Part shown: one piece after another, positions 16,760-24,538 of the stretch
Layout of the letters: each line of letters begins with the position of its first letter
How positions within the stretch are numbered: position 1 is the first letter of the stretch
Source: Streptomyces misionensis
GTDB taxonomy: Bacteria > Actinomycetota > Actinomycetes > Streptomycetales > Streptomycetaceae
Direction: 5' to 3'
Assembly: GCF_900104815.1 (NCBI RefSeq)
Contig: NZ_FNTD01000004.1
Location: forward strand, 5,286,501 to 5,350,500
DNA: 64,000 nt
Position numbers and translations under genes: made by a program
The notes under the pieces: model-generated
What the model saw: only the letters and a program-made list of their open reading frames with translations
What the model was told of the DNA's origin: nothing
Database searches by the model: none

Positions 16760-18117
16760 GGCGCCTCCGTGCCGTCGTACCGGCTGCGGGCCGAGTCGCT
16801 CACCCGGATCAGCAGGGCCACGATCGCCCAGTTGGTGACCACCGAGGAGCCGCCCTGGGCGAGGAACGGCATCGCCATGCCGGTCAGCGGGATCAGCCCG
16901 GTGACCCCGCCCGCGATCACGAACACCTGGAGCGCCACGATCGAGGCCAGCCCGACCGCGAGCAGCCGCCCGAACGGCTCGCGCAGCGCGAGGCCCGCCC
17001 GGTAGCCGCGCTCCACCAGCAGCGCGTACAGCAGGATGATCGCGGCGAGCCCGGCGAGGCCCAGCTCCTCGCCCGCCGTGGCCAGGATGAAGTCCGACTT
17101 GGTGGCGAAGCCGATGAGCACCGAGTGCCCGAGGCCCAGCCCGGTGCCCAGCAGCCCGCCCGCGGCGAACGCGAACAGCGACTGGGACAGCTGGTTGGGT
17201 CCCCGCCCGGCCTCGATGGTGGCGAACGGGTGCAGCCAGTCCGCGATCCGGCCGCCCACGTGCGGCTCCACCCGGCCGACGGCGACGGCGCCCAGCACCG
17301 CCAGCAGCAGCCCCACCGCGATCCAGCCGGTGCGGCCGGTGGCGACGTACAGGAGCACCACGAACAGCCCGAAGAACAGCAGCGAGGTGCCGAGGTCCCG
17401 CTCCAGGACCAGCACCCCCACGCTGAGCAGCCAGATCGTCACGATCGGGCCGAGCACCCGGCCGGTCGGGAACTGCATCCGCCACACCCGGCGGCCGGTG
17501 TACGCCAGCGCGTTGCGGTTGGCCGCCAGATAGGCGGCGAAGAACACCGCGAGCAGCACCTTCGCGAACTCGCCCGGCTGGATGGAGAACCCGGCGATCC
17601 GGATCCAGATCCGGGCACCGTTGACCGCCGGGAAGAGGATCGGCACCAGCAGCAGGACGAGCGCGGCGACCACGCACACGTACGCGTACCGCTGGAGCAC
17701 CCGGTGGTCGCGCAGCAGCAGCACGACGACGATGAACAGGGCCACCCCGAGCGTGGACCAGACCAGCTGGGCGGGGGCCGCGCGGTCGCCCGGCGTCTCC
17801 AGGTCCAGTCGGTAGATCAGCACCAGCCCGAGCCCGTTGAGCAACACCCCGATCGGCAGCGGCAGCGGGTCCGCGTACGGCGCCCGCAGCCGTACGGCGA
17901 GATGGGCGACGAGGGCGAGGAACCCCAGCCCGGCCCCGTACGCGAGCGCCCCGGGCGGCACCCGCCCCGCCCGGGCCAGGCCCACGGCGCAGTAGCCGTA
18001 CACCGACAGCGTGACCGCCAGCACGATCAGCGCGAGTTCCACGCCGCGGCGCCGGGAGAGGCGCACGACGGGCACGGGCGCCCGGGCCGTGGGCGCGGCG
18101 GTTCCGGCGTTGCTCAT
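16756..18117 (-). CDS. FtsW/RodA/SpoVE (SEDS) peptidoglycan glycosyltransferase
   Basis: A 453-residue integral membrane protein with about ten hydrophobic helices. SEDS signatures include VNGARIWIRIAGFSIQPGEF (the conserved loop before FAKVLLAVF), LERDLGTSLLFFGLF and the C-terminal PLTGMAMPFLAQGGSSV. SEDS proteins polymerise lipid II and work with a class B PBP, here the next gene, which overlaps by 4 bp. Start ATG at 18115-18117. Confidence 0.95.
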   Translation of the reverse strand: MSNAGTAAPTARAPVPVVRLSRRRGVELALIVLAVTLSVYGYCAVGLARAGRVPPGALAYGAGLGFLALVAHLAVRLRAPYADPLPLPIGVLLNGLGLVLIYRLDLETPGDRAAPAQLVWSTLGVALFIVVVLLLRDHRVLQRYAYVCVVAALVLLLVPILFPAVNGARIWIRIAGFSIQPGEFAKVLLAVFFAAYLAANRNALAYTGRRVWRMQFPTGRVLGPIVTIWLLSVGVLVLERDLGTSLLFFGLFVVLLYVATGRTGWIAVGLLLAVLGAVAVGRVEPHVGGRIADWLHPFATIEAGRGPNQLSQSLFAFAAGGLLGTGLGLGHSVLIGFATKSDFILATAGEELGLAGLAAIILLYALLVERGYRAGLALREPFGRLLAVGLASIVALQVFVIAGGVTGLIPLTGMAMPFLAQGGSSVVTNWAIVALLIRVSDSARSRYDGTEAP

Positions 18118-18205
18118 GCCGGGAACCTATCCAAAAGATCCGCTGAGGTGATCAAACGCCACATCGGATGCCGAAAGGACCCCTGTCCGGGCCGATGGAC
18201 GGGTC

Positions 18206-19450
18206 CTAACGCCCGGCCACCGGCAGGATCAGCGTCGCCACGGCACCCCCGTCCGGCGCGTTGCGGAACGACAGCCGCGCGCCCAGCACCTCCGCCTGCC
18301 CCACCGCGATCGTCAGCCCGAGCCCGTGCCCCCGCGCCCCGCCCTCCGTGCGGAACCGCTGGGGCCCGTGGGCCACGAGGTACCCGGGATACCCGCCGCC
18401 GTGGTCCCGCACCGTCACCACCGGCCCGTTGACCGACAGCACCACCGGCGGCGCCCCGTGCTTGTGCGCGTTGGCCACCAGGTTCCCCAGCACCCGCTCC
18501 AGGCGCCGCCGGTCGGTCTCCACCAGGGCGTCCCGGACGACGCGGATCTCGGTGTCCGTGCCCGAGGCCCGCACCACCCGCTTGGCCAGCGCCCCCAGCT
18601 CCTCGGCGTCCGCCTCCAGCCGCTCCCGACCGGTGTCCAGGCGGGAGATCTCCAGCAGGTCCTCGGTGAGCGTGCGCAGCGCGGCCACCCGGTCCCGCAC
18701 CAGCTCGGTGGGGCGGCCCGGCGGCAGCAGCTCCGCCGCCGCGTGCAGCCCGGTGAGCGGGGTGCGCAGCTCGTGCGCCACGTCCGCGGTGAACCGCTGC
18801 TCGCTGAGCAGCTTGCCCTGGAGCGAGGCGGCCATCGAGTCCAGCGCGGCGGCGACCGCGGCCACCTCGTCCTGGGGGAGGGTCGGGTCCTTCGTGCGCG
18901 GGTCGTCGACGCGCGCGTCCAGGTCGCCCGCGCTGATCCGGCGGGCCACCCGCGCGGTGCCGTGCAGCCGCCGGGTGACCCGGGACACGGCGAACACGCC
19001 GACCAGCACCGTCGCCGCGATGGCGAGCACGGACGACCACAGGATCGAGGTGTCGAGCCCGGCGATGGTGCGGGACTGCTGCGAGTAGTCGATCTCCACG
19101 GCGAGCGCCCGGTGCCCGGAGACCGGCCCGGCCGCCCACATCGTCGGCCGCCCCCGGTGCGTGGAGACCATCGTGCCGCGCTGCCCGGAGACCGCGAGGG
19201 ACCGCAGCGAGCCGGGCAGTCCCTCCGGGTCCACCCCGGCGTTCGGCAGCAGCGCGTCCCCGGCCTCGTAGGCGTGGGTGGCGTCGGCGAGCCGGGACAG
19301 GGCCAGCTCGCGGGCCTGCCCGACGGTCTGGTTGGTCACCGAGACGTGCACGAGCACACCGAGCAGCGCGGCCAGCGCACAGCACATCACGGTGATGAAG
19401 ACGGCCGCCTTGACGGCGAGGGGCCCGGCCCAGCGGGGCATCAGCCTCAT
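18206..19450 (-). CDS. Sensor histidine kinase without an adjacent response regulator
   Basis: A 414-residue two-helix kinase: transmembrane 1 at residues 14-37 (VFITVMCCALAALLGVLV), an extracellular sensor of about 100 residues, transmembrane 2 (SVLAIAATVLVGVFAV), a HAMP domain, HisKA with AHELRTPLTG (phospho-His), an N box LGNLVANAHKHG, and G boxes including GHGLGLTIA. The ATG overlaps the stop of the upstream lipoprotein gene (ATGA), so the pair is co-expressed and the lipoprotein may modulate sensing, as CseA does for CseC; that parallel is inference. No receiver gene is near. Confidence 0.9.
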   Translation of the reverse strand: MRLMPRWAGPLAVKAAVFITVMCCALAALLGVLVHVSVTNQTVGQARELALSRLADATHAYEAGDALLPNAGVDPEGLPGSLRSLAVSGQRGTMVSTHRGRPTMWAAGPVSGHRALAVEIDYSQQSRTIAGLDTSILWSSVLAIAATVLVGVFAVSRVTRRLHGTARVARRISAGDLDARVDDPRTKDPTLPQDEVAAVAAALDSMAASLQGKLLSEQRFTADVAHELRTPLTGLHAAAELLPPGRPTELVRDRVAALRTLTEDLLEISRLDTGRERLEADAEELGALAKRVVRASGTDTEIRVVRDALVETDRRRLERVLGNLVANAHKHGAPPVVLSVNGPVVTVRDHGGGYPGYLVAHGPQRFRTEGGARGHGLGLTIAVGQAEVLGARLSFRNAPDGGAVATLILPVAGR

Positions 19451-20178
19451 GACGCGCTCGCGGCGGGCGACGGCGAGGGCGACGGCGTCCGGTGGCGGGC
19501 CCGGCCGCCGCCGATGTGCAGGTACTCGTCGCGGGAGAACACCATGGCGCGCTGGCCCGGGTCCCACTCCCACGTGGTGCGGTACTCGTAGCCGGAGATG
19601 TCGGCCGGGGACCGCTCGATCAGCGCGCGGCCGGCCAGCTCCACCCCGGTGATCGCGTCGTTGTCGGCGAGCACCTGCACCAGGTGGTGCCCCTCGACGG
19701 TGTAGACCCGCACCGCCGTCTGGTTGGTCGGGTACAGCCGGAAGCCGAGCGTCAGATCGGGCCGGCCGTCCCCGGTGAGGTCCCGGTAGTACGGCTTCAG
19801 CAGCGGGCACCGGGCCCGGTCGCCGCCCGCCCGGCAGTCCTTCATCCGCTCCGCGGTCGCGTGGTACGCCCCCTTCGACCCGTAGTCCGCCGGATGCGCC
19901 CGCAGCTCCGCCCCGACGATGTCCACCGGGTCGATCCGGCGGATGTCGTCGCCGGGGGCGGTGAGCCCCTTGACGGTCTCCCGGGTGGCCACGGCGTACG
20001 GGTAGGCCGGACTGGACGCCGGCCGCAGGTCCGGCCAGAGCTTGGCGGGGCTGTCGGCGGTCTGCGTCGGCCCGGCGCTCTGCAACTCGCCGGCGTCCCC
20101 GCAGGCCGTCGCCGTCGCGGCCAGCAGGGCGGCGGCGGCCACGGTGAGGGCGGTGCGCACAGGGCGACGGACGGGCAC
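19447..20178 (-). CDS. Lipoprotein coupled to the histidine kinase
   Basis: A 243-residue exported lipoprotein with a GTG start at 20176-20178 preceded by AGGAG. The signal peptide PVRRPVRTALTVAAAALLAA ends in a lipobox at TATAC with the Cys near residue 26. The mature part has ERMKDC, RARCPLLKPYY and DLTGDGRPDLTLGF, an FG-GAP-like D-x-D-G pattern, and ends in a Ser/Pro-rich tail. The gene overlaps the kinase start by 4 bp. Probably an accessory to the kinase at the outer membrane face; ligand unknown. Confidence 0.85.
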   Translation of the reverse strand: MPVRRPVRTALTVAAAALLAATATACGDAGELQSAGPTQTADSPAKLWPDLRPASSPAYPYAVATRETVKGLTAPGDDIRRIDPVDIVGAELRAHPADYGSKGAYHATAERMKDCRAGGDRARCPLLKPYYRDLTGDGRPDLTLGFRLYPTNQTAVRVYTVEGHHLVQVLADNDAITGVELAGRALIERSPADISGYEYRTTWEWDPGQRAMVFSRDEYLHIGGGRARHRTPSPSPSPAASAS

Positions 20179-20291
20179 GGTGCTCCTGGGACGATGGTTT
20201 CTCAGGTCAGTAGGCCAGTATGCACATAGATTCCAAGGAAGCCCCTTTTCGTCCGTTCTGTACAACCGGGCCGTGGCGCGCGGGAGAGAGG

Positions 20292-20783
20292 CTACTCGGC
20301 CAGCTCCTCCAGCAGCCGCACGGTGTGCAGACCGGCGTGCAGATACGCCACGAACAGCTCGTTGTGCAGCGCCCACGCCGAGCGGCGGGCCCGGATCACC
20401 CGGATGGCCTCGTCCGCCGCCGCGCCCCGCTGGATCAGGGCGTGCGCCACGACCAGCCCCGAGCGGTTGTAGCCGTGGTAGCAGCGCACCAGCACCCGGC
20501 GGCCGGCGTCCAGCGACTCGTTCGCCGCCCGCGCCAGCCGGATCACACCGGCGAGCTGGGTGCCGTCCAGCGGCCCGTCCGGTATCGGCCACATATGGTG
20601 CTCCACGCCCGGGTCGGGGCCGTACCCCGGCAGCCGCAGCAGCGTCTGCACCACGTCGAACTCGTCCCGTACGACGGCCGTCTCCAGCCGCCCCGTACGC
20701 GCCCGGTACTCGTGCCCGCCCATCCACAGACCGGGCACGATCTCGTTCCACGGACTCCGTGGAGCCGGCACGTCGGGCTGCAT
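20292..20783 (-). CDS. Dual-specificity-like protein tyrosine phosphatase
   Basis: A 163-residue cytosolic phosphatase. The signature CX5R loop reads VRCYHGYNRSGLV, with catalytic Cys and Arg in the C-Y-H-G-Y-N-R arrangement; the usual preceding His is Arg. The general-acid Asp is probably in WPIPDGPLDG, at the spacing seen in DSP-type enzymes. Predicted to act on phosphotyrosine or phosphoserine proteins; targets unknown. Start ATG 20781-20783. It is divergent from the NERD-like gene, 114 bp apart. Confidence 0.82.
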   Translation of the reverse strand: MQPDVPAPRSPWNEIVPGLWMGGHEYRARTGRLETAVVRDEFDVVQTLLRLPGYGPDPGVEHHMWPIPDGPLDGTQLAGVIRLARAANESLDAGRRVLVRCYHGYNRSGLVVAHALIQRGAAADEAIRVIRARRSAWALHNELFVAYLHAGLHTVRLLEELAE

Positions 20784-20897
20784 TCCGCGGGTCCGCAACG
20801 GCGCCTCCCCAACTCCCCTGCGCAGGGCCGGTCTCCACGGTAACCGGTCTTGCCCCACACGGACCCGGCCTGTTCCCATGGTCGAGAGGTGATGCGC

Positions 20898-21701
20898 ATG
20901 AGCGGTCTGCGCGTGGTGCCGGCCCGCCGGGGCGGCCGGGAGCGGCTGTACGTCCTGCGTCCGGACGGCGGCAACATCGCCTGGTACGACCGGGACACCG
21001 GCCGGGTGAACCTGCTCGGCGAGGACGAGCGGGACCGTGTCCTCGAAGCGCTGAAACCCTTCCTCACCGGCCCGGTGACCGTGGGCCCGCCCCCGGTCCC
21101 CACGCCCGCCGAACTCGCCCGGCTCAGCCTGCACCCGGACGACGACCTCGCGCCCAACCGCCCCGGCGAGGCCCTGCTGGTCGCGCTCGACCGCGCACCC
21201 GGCCCCGCGCACCGGCTGCGCCCCGACCCGCGCCGCCGCGCCCTGCTGGCCGAGCAGACCGTCGGTGACGCCCTGGACGCCATGGAGGGCGCCGGCTGGC
21301 ACACCCTGCACTCGCTGCCGCTGCCCGGCGGCGACCGCGTCCACCATCTGCTGATCGGGCCCGGCGGCCTGTTCGCCGTGCACGCCCTGTACGCCCGCAG
21401 GGCACGGGTGCGCGTCGCCGACCCGACGGTCACCGTGGGCCGGCGCCCGGCCGAGCCGCTGCTGCGCCTGCTGCGCGCCCAGGCCGACCGGGCCGCGCAC
21501 GCGCTGACCGCCGAGGTCCGCCCGGTGCTCGCCCTGACCGCCCCGGCCGGGGTGACCCTCACCGCCGTACCGCGGGGTGTACGCGTCCTGGCCGACGGGG
21601 AGCTTTCCGGCCTGACCCGGCTGGGCGGCGTGCTGAAACCGGCGGACGTGGAGGCGCTGCACGCGCTGGCGCGCGACCGGCGCACCTGGGAGAGGGTCTA
21701 G
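20898..21701 (+). CDS. NERD-related protein with a degenerate nuclease site
   Basis: A 267-residue protein. Residues 1-60 (RERLYVLRPDG, AWYDRDTGRVNLL) match the N-terminal part of the NERD protein encoded at 51252-52106. The centre carries HHLLIGPGGLFAVHALYARR, aligned with the DIDHLLIGPGG and INTKHHHKR parts of that protein, but the catalytic Asp of DIDH is replaced in RVHH and the T-K position is lost. NERD is a PD-(D/E)xK-type nuclease fold, so this copy is probably inactive or regulatory. Start at 20898, seven bases after AGAGGTG; 20892 is possible. Its 3' end overlaps the LigD-polymerase gene by 4 bp. Confidence 0.8.
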   Translation: MSGLRVVPARRGGRERLYVLRPDGGNIAWYDRDTGRVNLLGEDERDRVLEALKPFLTGPVTVGPPPVPTPAELARLSLHPDDDLAPNRPGEALLVALDRAPGPAHRLRPDPRRRALLAEQTVGDALDAMEGAGWHTLHSLPLPGGDRVHHLLIGPGGLFAVHALYARRARVRVADPTVTVGRRPAEPLLRLLRAQADRAAHALTAEVRPVLALTAPAGVTLTAVPRGVRVLADGELSGLTRLGGVLKPADVEALHALARDRRTWERV

Positions 21702-22585
21702 GGAAGGGGCGCGGCCCGGCCGGGGTCGAGCAGCGGGGCGAGCAGGTCGCCGTGGTCCTGGAGGCGCGCGGCGATGTCCCCGGCCCGGAACTCCAGCGCG
21801 GCCGGCGAGCGGCACTCGGCGACCTCGTCCCAGGTCACCGGCGCGGAGACCAGCGGGGTGCGGCGGGCGCGCACGGTGTAGGGGGTGGCCGTGGTCTTGC
21901 GGGCCGCGTTCTGGCTCCAGTCCACGAACACCTTCCCCGGCCGCAGGCTCTTGGTCATCCGGTGCACCACCAGCCGGGGCAGCGCCCGCTCCGCCTCCAC
22001 GGCGAGCGCCTTGGCGTACTCGCTGGTCCGCTCCGAGGAGGCGCCGCGCACGGCCGCCAGCAGGTGCAGCCCCTTGGACCCGGCCGTCTTGGGGTGGGCC
22101 TCGATGCCGTCCGCCGCGAGCCGCTCGCGCAGCCACAGGGCGACCTCGCAGCACTGCACGACCGTCGCGGGCGCCCCCGGATCGAGGTCGAAGACCAGCC
22201 GGTCGGCCTCGCCGGGGGACCGCACCAGCCACTGGTGCGTGTGGAACTCGGTGACCAGGTTCGCCGCCCACACCAGGCTCGGCAGGTCCTGTACGACGAC
22301 CATCCGGGCCGGAGCCTCCGCCGACGAGCGCGGCACCTCGGCGGTCGTGACCCACTCGGGCGTACCCGGCGGCACGTTCTTGCTGAAGAACACCTGGCCC
22401 TCGGGCCCGTCCGGGTAGCGCAGGAAGGACACCGCCCGGTCGCGCAGGTGCGGCAGCAGCGCGTCGGCGGTGGTGGCGTAGTAGTGCACCAGCTCGGCCT
22501 TGGTGAAGCCGGTCTCCGGATACAGCACCTTCTCCAGATTGCTCAGTGCCACCCGTCGCCCCGCCACCTCTGTGATAGGCGTCAT
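21698..22585 (-). CDS. LigD-type DNA polymerase/primase domain protein (NHEJ)
   Basis: A 295-residue stand-alone polymerase of the archaeo-eukaryotic primase superfamily used in bacterial non-homologous end joining. Family motifs are LSNLEKVLYPETGFTKAELV at the N-terminus, VFDLDPG (metal-binding acidic pair), GSKGLHLLA and RKTTATPYTVRA. It fills gaps and adds nucleotides at broken DNA ends. No ligase domain is fused, as in many actinobacteria where LigD functions are split. It is divergent from ku, with only about 50 bp between starts, so the two NHEJ genes share a control region. Confidence 0.93.
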   Translation of the reverse strand: MTPITEVAGRRVALSNLEKVLYPETGFTKAELVHYYATTADALLPHLRDRAVSFLRYPDGPEGQVFFSKNVPPGTPEWVTTAEVPRSSAEAPARMVVVQDLPSLVWAANLVTEFHTHQWLVRSPGEADRLVFDLDPGAPATVVQCCEVALWLRERLAADGIEAHPKTAGSKGLHLLAAVRGASSERTSEYAKALAVEAERALPRLVVHRMTKSLRPGKVFVDWSQNAARKTTATPYTVRARRTPLVSAPVTWDEVAECRSPAALEFRAGDIAARLQDHGDLLAPLLDPGRAAPLP

Positions 22586-22638
22586 ACGATGACAATCCCA
22601 GACAAACCGCGATGAGTGGGAAAGGACGGGTGCGGCAC

Positions 22639-23652
22639 GTGCGATCGATATGGAACGGCGCCATCTCCTTCGGGCTGGTCAGCATCCCGATCAAGCTGGT
22701 CAACGCGACCGAGAGCCACGCGATCTCCTTCCGCCAGATCCACACCGAGGACAACGGCCGCATCCGCTACCGCAAGGTGTGCGAGGTGGAGGACCGCGAG
22801 GTCAGCCAGTCCGAGATCGGCAAGGGGTACGAGGACGCGGACGGCACGATCATCCCGATCACCGACGAGGACCTGTCCCACCTGCCCATCCCCACCGCCC
22901 GCACCATCGAGATCGTCGCCTTCGTGCCGGCCGACCGGATCGACCCGATCCAGATGGGCGCCCCCTACTACCTGGCCGCCGGCGGAGCCCCCGCCGCCAA
23001 GCCGTACACCCTGCTGCGCGAGGCGCTGAAGCGCGGCGACAAGGTCGCCGTCGCCAAGTTCGCGCTGCGCGGCCGCGAGCGCCTCGGCATGCTCCGGGTG
23101 GCCGACGACGCGCTCGTCATGCACGCCCTGCTCTGGCCGGACGAGGTACGGGCCCCCGAGGGCGTCGCCCCCGACGCGAACGTCACCATCCGCGACAAGG
23201 AGCTGGACCTCGCGCACGCCCTGATGGACACCCTCGGCGAGGTCGATCTGGACGACCTGCGCGACGAGTACCGCGAGGCCCTGGAGGAGGTCATCGCCGC
23301 GAAGGCCGCCGGCGAGGCCCTGCCCGAAGCCCCCGCCCCCGCGGCCGGCGGCAAGGTCCTCGACCTGATGGCCGCCCTGGAGAACAGCGTGCGCGCCGCC
23401 CGCGAGTCCCGCGCACCGGGCTCCGCGGGCGACGCCGAGGTCAGATCCCTGCGCCGCGGTGGCGGCACCCCGAAGGAGACGGGCGCCAGGAAGTCCACGG
23501 CCACGGCGAAGAAGACCGCCGCCAAGAAGACGACCACGACCCGCAAGACCGCGGCGCAGCCGGCGCGGGCGTCGAAGAAGAGCACCGCGAAGTCGGCCAC
23601 GGACAAGAAGACCCAGGCGAAGAAGACGACATCGCGGAAACGGCCGGCCTGA
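22639..23652 (+). CDS. ku: Ku protein, DNA end-binding factor of NHEJ
   Basis: A homodimeric ring that threads onto DNA ends and recruits LigD. The start chosen (GTG 22639) gives the standard RSIWNGAISFGLVSIPIKLV N-terminus; ATG 22612 would add nine residues. The Ku core spans about residues 1-235 (EDREVSQSEIGKGYE, GAPYYLAA, LRGRERLGMLRV). The last ~65 residues form a Lys/Thr/Ala-rich tail (KKTAAKKTTTTRK), an extended basic end known from actinobacterial Ku to bind DNA. It diverges from the polymerase gene. Confidence 0.95.
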   Translation: MRSIWNGAISFGLVSIPIKLVNATESHAISFRQIHTEDNGRIRYRKVCEVEDREVSQSEIGKGYEDADGTIIPITDEDLSHLPIPTARTIEIVAFVPADRIDPIQMGAPYYLAAGGAPAAKPYTLLREALKRGDKVAVAKFALRGRERLGMLRVADDALVMHALLWPDEVRAPEGVAPDANVTIRDKELDLAHALMDTLGEVDLDDLRDEYREALEEVIAAKAAGEALPEAPAPAAGGKVLDLMAALENSVRAARESRAPGSAGDAEVRSLRRGGGTPKETGARKSTATAKKTAAKKTTTTRKTAAQPARASKKSTAKSATDKKTQAKKTTSRKRPA

Positions 23653-23689
23653 CGACCTGCGGGGCCGGGCGCCGAGGCACGCGTTGCCG

Positions 23690-23945
23690 TCAGCGCCCCG
23701 GGCACCGGCACGTCCGCGCCCGGCAGCGGTTCGCCGAACCGGGCCGTGCCGTCGGCGACTTCGGCGGCCGAGCGGGCGCCGAGCGGCACCCCGGTGACGG
23801 CCGGGTGGCCGAGCGGAACCGCAGCGCGGCTCCGCCCCCGTACCGGGCGTACACCTCCCGCATCCGCAGTGCCCGCGCCACCGACTCCGCCGGCACCGCG
23901 GCGTCGTCGCAGTCGCGTCCGGCCCCGGCGTCCCTCAGGCGGTCG
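23690..23945 (-). pseudogene. Aldo/keto reductase C-terminal fragment with a frameshift
   Basis: Reading the minus strand, residues LRDAGAGRDCDDAAVPAES and ARALRMREVYARYGG match the end of D-threo-aldose/L-fucose dehydrogenase-type aldo/keto reductases. The frame then breaks near 23815: the next expected residues PLGHPAVTG and LGARSAAEVADGTARFGEPL appear in another frame. One missing C would restore RFPLGHP. No N-terminal part (TIM barrel with the Asp/Tyr/Lys/His site) is present, so this is a remnant. It overlaps the 3' end of the neighbouring membrane gene by about 10 bp. Confidence 0.6.
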
Positions 23946-24291
23946 AGCGTGTCCCCGGTGTCCGCAGCCGGTGGACGAGCAGGCCGAGCAGCGTGGCGTT
24001 GGCCAGACCGCACAACGCCACACCGGCGGAGAAGACCAGCGGACCCGGCCAGGAGGGAAGGTCCGCGAACGCCGGTGCGGTGAGGAGGAGGCCGAGCGGG
24101 GCGGTCGCCATGAGCGGCCAGATCCCCGCGAAGCCCGGGTCCGGCGTCAGGTACACGGCGTACAGGAAGAACCCCAGCGCGGCGGCGACCACGGCCAGGT
24201 ACCCGCGGGCCGGCCAGTTGTCCACGGCGGGGCCCGGCAGGGCCCTCAGCGGCCCGCGCGGAGCGCGGCGTCGGGGCGAGGCGTTCGGCAT
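23935..24291 (-). CDS. Small membrane protein, SCO4225-family-like
   Basis: A 118-residue protein with three hydrophobic helices: ARGYLAVVAAALGFFLYAVY, IWPLMATAPLGLLLTA and LVFSAGVALCGLANATLLGL. The arrangement (basic N-terminus, Y-L-A-V-V-A-A motif, F-A-G-I-W-P-L) recalls the SCO4225 family of Streptomyces membrane proteins, of unknown function. Start ATG 24289-24291. Beyond it, 24292-24538 holds no convincing gene, only a minus-strand stretch (VDVDEIVVRPTVRRG) that might be the decayed end of some protein. Confidence 0.75.
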   Translation of the reverse strand: MPNASPRRRAPRGPLRALPGPAVDNWPARGYLAVVAAALGFFLYAVYLTPDPGFAGIWPLMATAPLGLLLTAPAFADLPSWPGPLVFSAGVALCGLANATLLGLLVHRLRTPGTRSTA

Positions 24292-24538
24292 CGTGGTTCC
24301 TCCCGGTGTTCCTGGTCTCCGGTTCCACGATGGATCGCACGCCGCGCTCGGACATGAGTACACGTACTCACCGGGCCCGCGCCGGTACCCAGCCGGGGCC
24401 GGGCGGGCGCGCGGACCGTCCCCCGGCGCACGGTGGGCCGTACCACGATCTCGTCGACGTCGACCTGTTCGTCGACCCGCAGGCCCCGCAGCGGGGAGAC
24501 GGGCCCGATGCCGGCGCGGACGGCCCGCGAGCCGGGCC

